A stretch of DNA of 38,022 nt from Pseudomonadota bacterium (GTDB taxonomy: Bacteria > Pseudomonadota > Gammaproteobacteria > Steroidobacterales > Woeseiaceae), in the NCBI GenBank assembly GCA_022563505.1, contig JADFNG010000015.1, positions 1-38,022 of the forward strand, read 5' to 3'. Every line of letters begins with the position of its first letter. Positions within the stretch are counted from its first letter, which is position 1. The notes under the pieces are model-generated. The model worked only from the letters and a program-made list of their open reading frames with translations. It was not told where the DNA came from and did no database searches. Below, piece after piece: positions 36,937 through 38,022 of this stretch. A program made the position numbers and the translations under genes.

Positions 36937-37040
36937 CAGACAGCGGCCTGCAGAACAATCGGTCGTTCCGCGCAGTTTGCAGCCAGCGCAATCGCCCTGC
37001 CGTAGCAGGCGCTTCCCTGAGCCAACATGATGTATATCAT
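36936..37040 (-). CDS. Small ORF of 34 codons coupled to the dehydratase start
   Basis: ATG at 37040 behind GGAAAAAAGACG; TGA at 36936-36938 overlaps the dehydratase ATG as TGATG. The peptide starts MIYIMLAQGSACYGRAIALA and has three potential starts in the first five codons. It is mildly hydrophobic with two cysteines, without a clear signal or membrane segment. I do not recognise it. The better ribosome site lies before this ORF rather than before the dehydratase, so ribosomes may load here and re-initiate. It could equally be a chance frame, or the remnant of an older N-terminus. Confidence 0.35.
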   Translation of the reverse strand: MIYIMLAQGSACYGRAIALAANCAERPIVLQAAV

Positions 37041-37244
37041 CGTCTTTTTTCCGTTTGTGTATTAATAGCGAATTGCACTGACTAGGACGCGTTCTTAACA
37101 ATACTTGCGCTGTTTCCAAGAGTTGATTACCTTCATGGCACGATACCGAATTTCAATCACTGCCAGCAAGTGCTGAGGACCTCCGTCAGCGGATTCGCAG
37201 GGGCCACTTGCCGACACACATTGTCCATCATTCAGGCTCATTCA

Positions 37245-38022
37245 ATGGAACTTGACGATCTTTCGCAGTCGAGCATTCGGCGAATTGCAAATTATTTGCC
37301 CTATCTCGATCAACTGGCCGGCATGGCCAACGAGATGGGCCTGAAACAACGCAGCAACCTGGTGTATCTCGAACAGTGCCTGAACCGCGAATGGGCACTC
37401 GGACAAAACACGATTCTAAGCTGGACGCCCCTCGACGACGGCATCTTGATTCTTGTCGTGCCACATTACGCCATTGCCGAGTACACGGCCGGATCCTCTG
37501 ATAACGGCCGTAATCCGAAGAAAGTCTCGGCGAGTTTTATCACGGACCTGATTTCCGGCGACCGCCAGTTGACCCTCACGCAGACGCAAAAAGTTGCCAA
37601 ATTGCTGGACGTGGAACCGAGTTTTATTCCATTGCGACAGGCGCTCGGCAATCACCCGGTTGAAATCCAGATCATCGAAAAAATGATCCGGCGTTATGGC
37701 ATCAATTACGTTGCCAGCCGGGCAGTCACGTTATTCGATATCACCGGCTTTGGCCTGCTGACAGCGTTTGAACAAATGACTCAGCTGAACAGCTTGTCAT
37801 ACTCCCTGAATTCATCGCACGCAAAAATGCTTGAACTCGACGTCGAGATCAATTTTGCACGATCATCCAGCGGCGATGGCTTCTACATCTGGAATCGCGA
37901 TCAGGGCCTTGAAGCCAATGTGAACCTGTATCATTTCATGCACCTGGTGCTGGCAGACAATGCCATCGCGCGCAGCAAATCAACGTCGAAAGCGGTGCCG
38001 CGATTGCGCGCCTGTTTCCACG
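37245..38022 (+). CDS. Class III nucleotide cyclase-like protein, N-terminal part (runs off the window)
   Basis: The frame is open from ATG 37245 to the end, 259 codons, C-terminus missing. Residues 160-215 resemble a class III adenylate/guanylate cyclase core: D165 in TLFDITGFG and D211 in SGDGFYIWNR sit 46 residues apart, close to the usual spacing of the two metal-binding aspartates. Residues about 95-128 (ASFITDLISGDRQLTLTQ, then KVAKLLDVEPSFI) look like the helices of an XRE/HigA-type helix-turn-helix. The N-terminal 90 residues are unassigned. No Shine-Dalgarno precedes the ATG; a TTG at 37221 is in frame. Divergent from the small ORF and dehydratase. Activity cannot be judged without the C-terminal catalytic residues. 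Confidence 0.65.
   Translation, partial: MELDDLSQSSIRRIANYLPYLDQLAGMANEMGLKQRSNLVYLEQCLNREWALGQNTILSWTPLDDGILILVVPHYAIAEYTAGSSDNGRNPKKVSASFITDLISGDRQLTLTQTQKVAKLLDVEPSFIPLRQALGNHPVEIQIIEKMIRRYGINYVASRAVTLFDITGFGLLTAFEQMTQLNSLSYSLNSSHAKMLELDVEINFARSSSGDGFYIWNRDQGLEANVNLYHFMHLVLADNAIARSKSTSKAVPRLRACFH

Noticed and set aside
35947-37119. Cysteine-rich 61-residue N-terminal extension of the dehydratase (CAGC ... DCSAGRC)
   Set aside because: It looks like a possible metal site, but homology begins at 36936, and the same DNA reads as a better small ORF in another frame with a TGATG overlap, so the extension is probably not translated.
1-38022. CRISPR array, prophage, insertion sequence, tRNA or rRNA
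   Set aside because: No spaced direct repeats, transposase, integrase, phage structural gene, or tRNA/rRNA-like sequence was seen on either strand.

Overview
The window reads as a chromosomal segment of a free-living, respiring gammaproteobacterium. GC content is moderately high by eye (roughly mid-50s percent) and genes are densely packed in short operons. Supporting signs are a TtpC-type TonB/ExbB/ExbD operon, electron-transfer flavoprotein with acyl-CoA dehydrogenases, an adrenodoxin-type ferredoxin, and a diaminopimelate decarboxylase that looks like the C-terminal half of the fused aspartokinase/decarboxylase known from Xanthomonadales. I see no rRNA, tRNA, CRISPR array, prophage or insertion sequence. 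The exact taxon cannot be fixed from the sequence alone.

Layout. 1-6.3 kb: a possible gene tail, then an AddA-like helicase-nuclease and an AddB-like nuclease on the minus strand (double-strand break repair). 6.3-8.5 kb, minus strand: a broken CaiB/BaiF CoA-transferase, a small lipoprotein with its own terminator, and a mercaptopyruvate sulfurtransferase. 8.6-12.6 kb: etfB-etfA, a REP-like palindrome, a Prx5-type peroxiredoxin, a short-chain-type acyl-CoA dehydrogenase and a [2Fe-2S] ferredoxin. 12.6-17.9 kb, minus strand: a six-gene energy-transduction operon, DUF3450-ttpC-exbB-exbD-tonB-TPR, closed by a terminator. 18.3-20.6 kb: an ACAD10/11-like acyl-CoA dehydrogenase and a divergent quinone oxidoreductase.

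20.7-28.8 kb: a branched-chain amino acid operon, ilvC-ilvA-leuA-ilvE-leuC-leuD-leuB. It is preceded by a promoter, a 16-residue leader peptide of which 10 residues are Leu or Val, and an intrinsic terminator. This is an attenuator that senses charged tRNA-Leu and tRNA-Val. Acetolactate synthase genes are absent from the operon. leuB appears to start at a CTG codon inside leuD. 28.8-34.4 kb, minus strand: the stand-alone lysA-type decarboxylase, a terminator, an unrecognised 39-codon ORF with a CxxC motif, ilvD, and a transmembrane Ser/Thr kinase with an external Calx-beta region lying only 24 bp upstream of ilvD. 34.5-37.1 kb, minus strand: a GlcD/D2HGDH-like FAD oxidoreductase overlapping a threonine/serine dehydratase, which itself overlaps (TGATG) a 34-codon ORF. 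37.2 kb to the end: the N-terminal part of a class III nucleotide-cyclase-like protein that runs off the window.

Together the central half of the window encodes most of Leu/Ile/Val biosynthesis (ilvC, ilvD, ilvA, ilvE and leuABCD, without acetolactate synthase), regulated at least in part by transcription attenuation. I found no clearly new multi-gene system. The most interesting items are the attenuator, the small ORFs with defined signals, the apparent fission of the lysA/lysC fusion, and the kinase-ilvD linkage.
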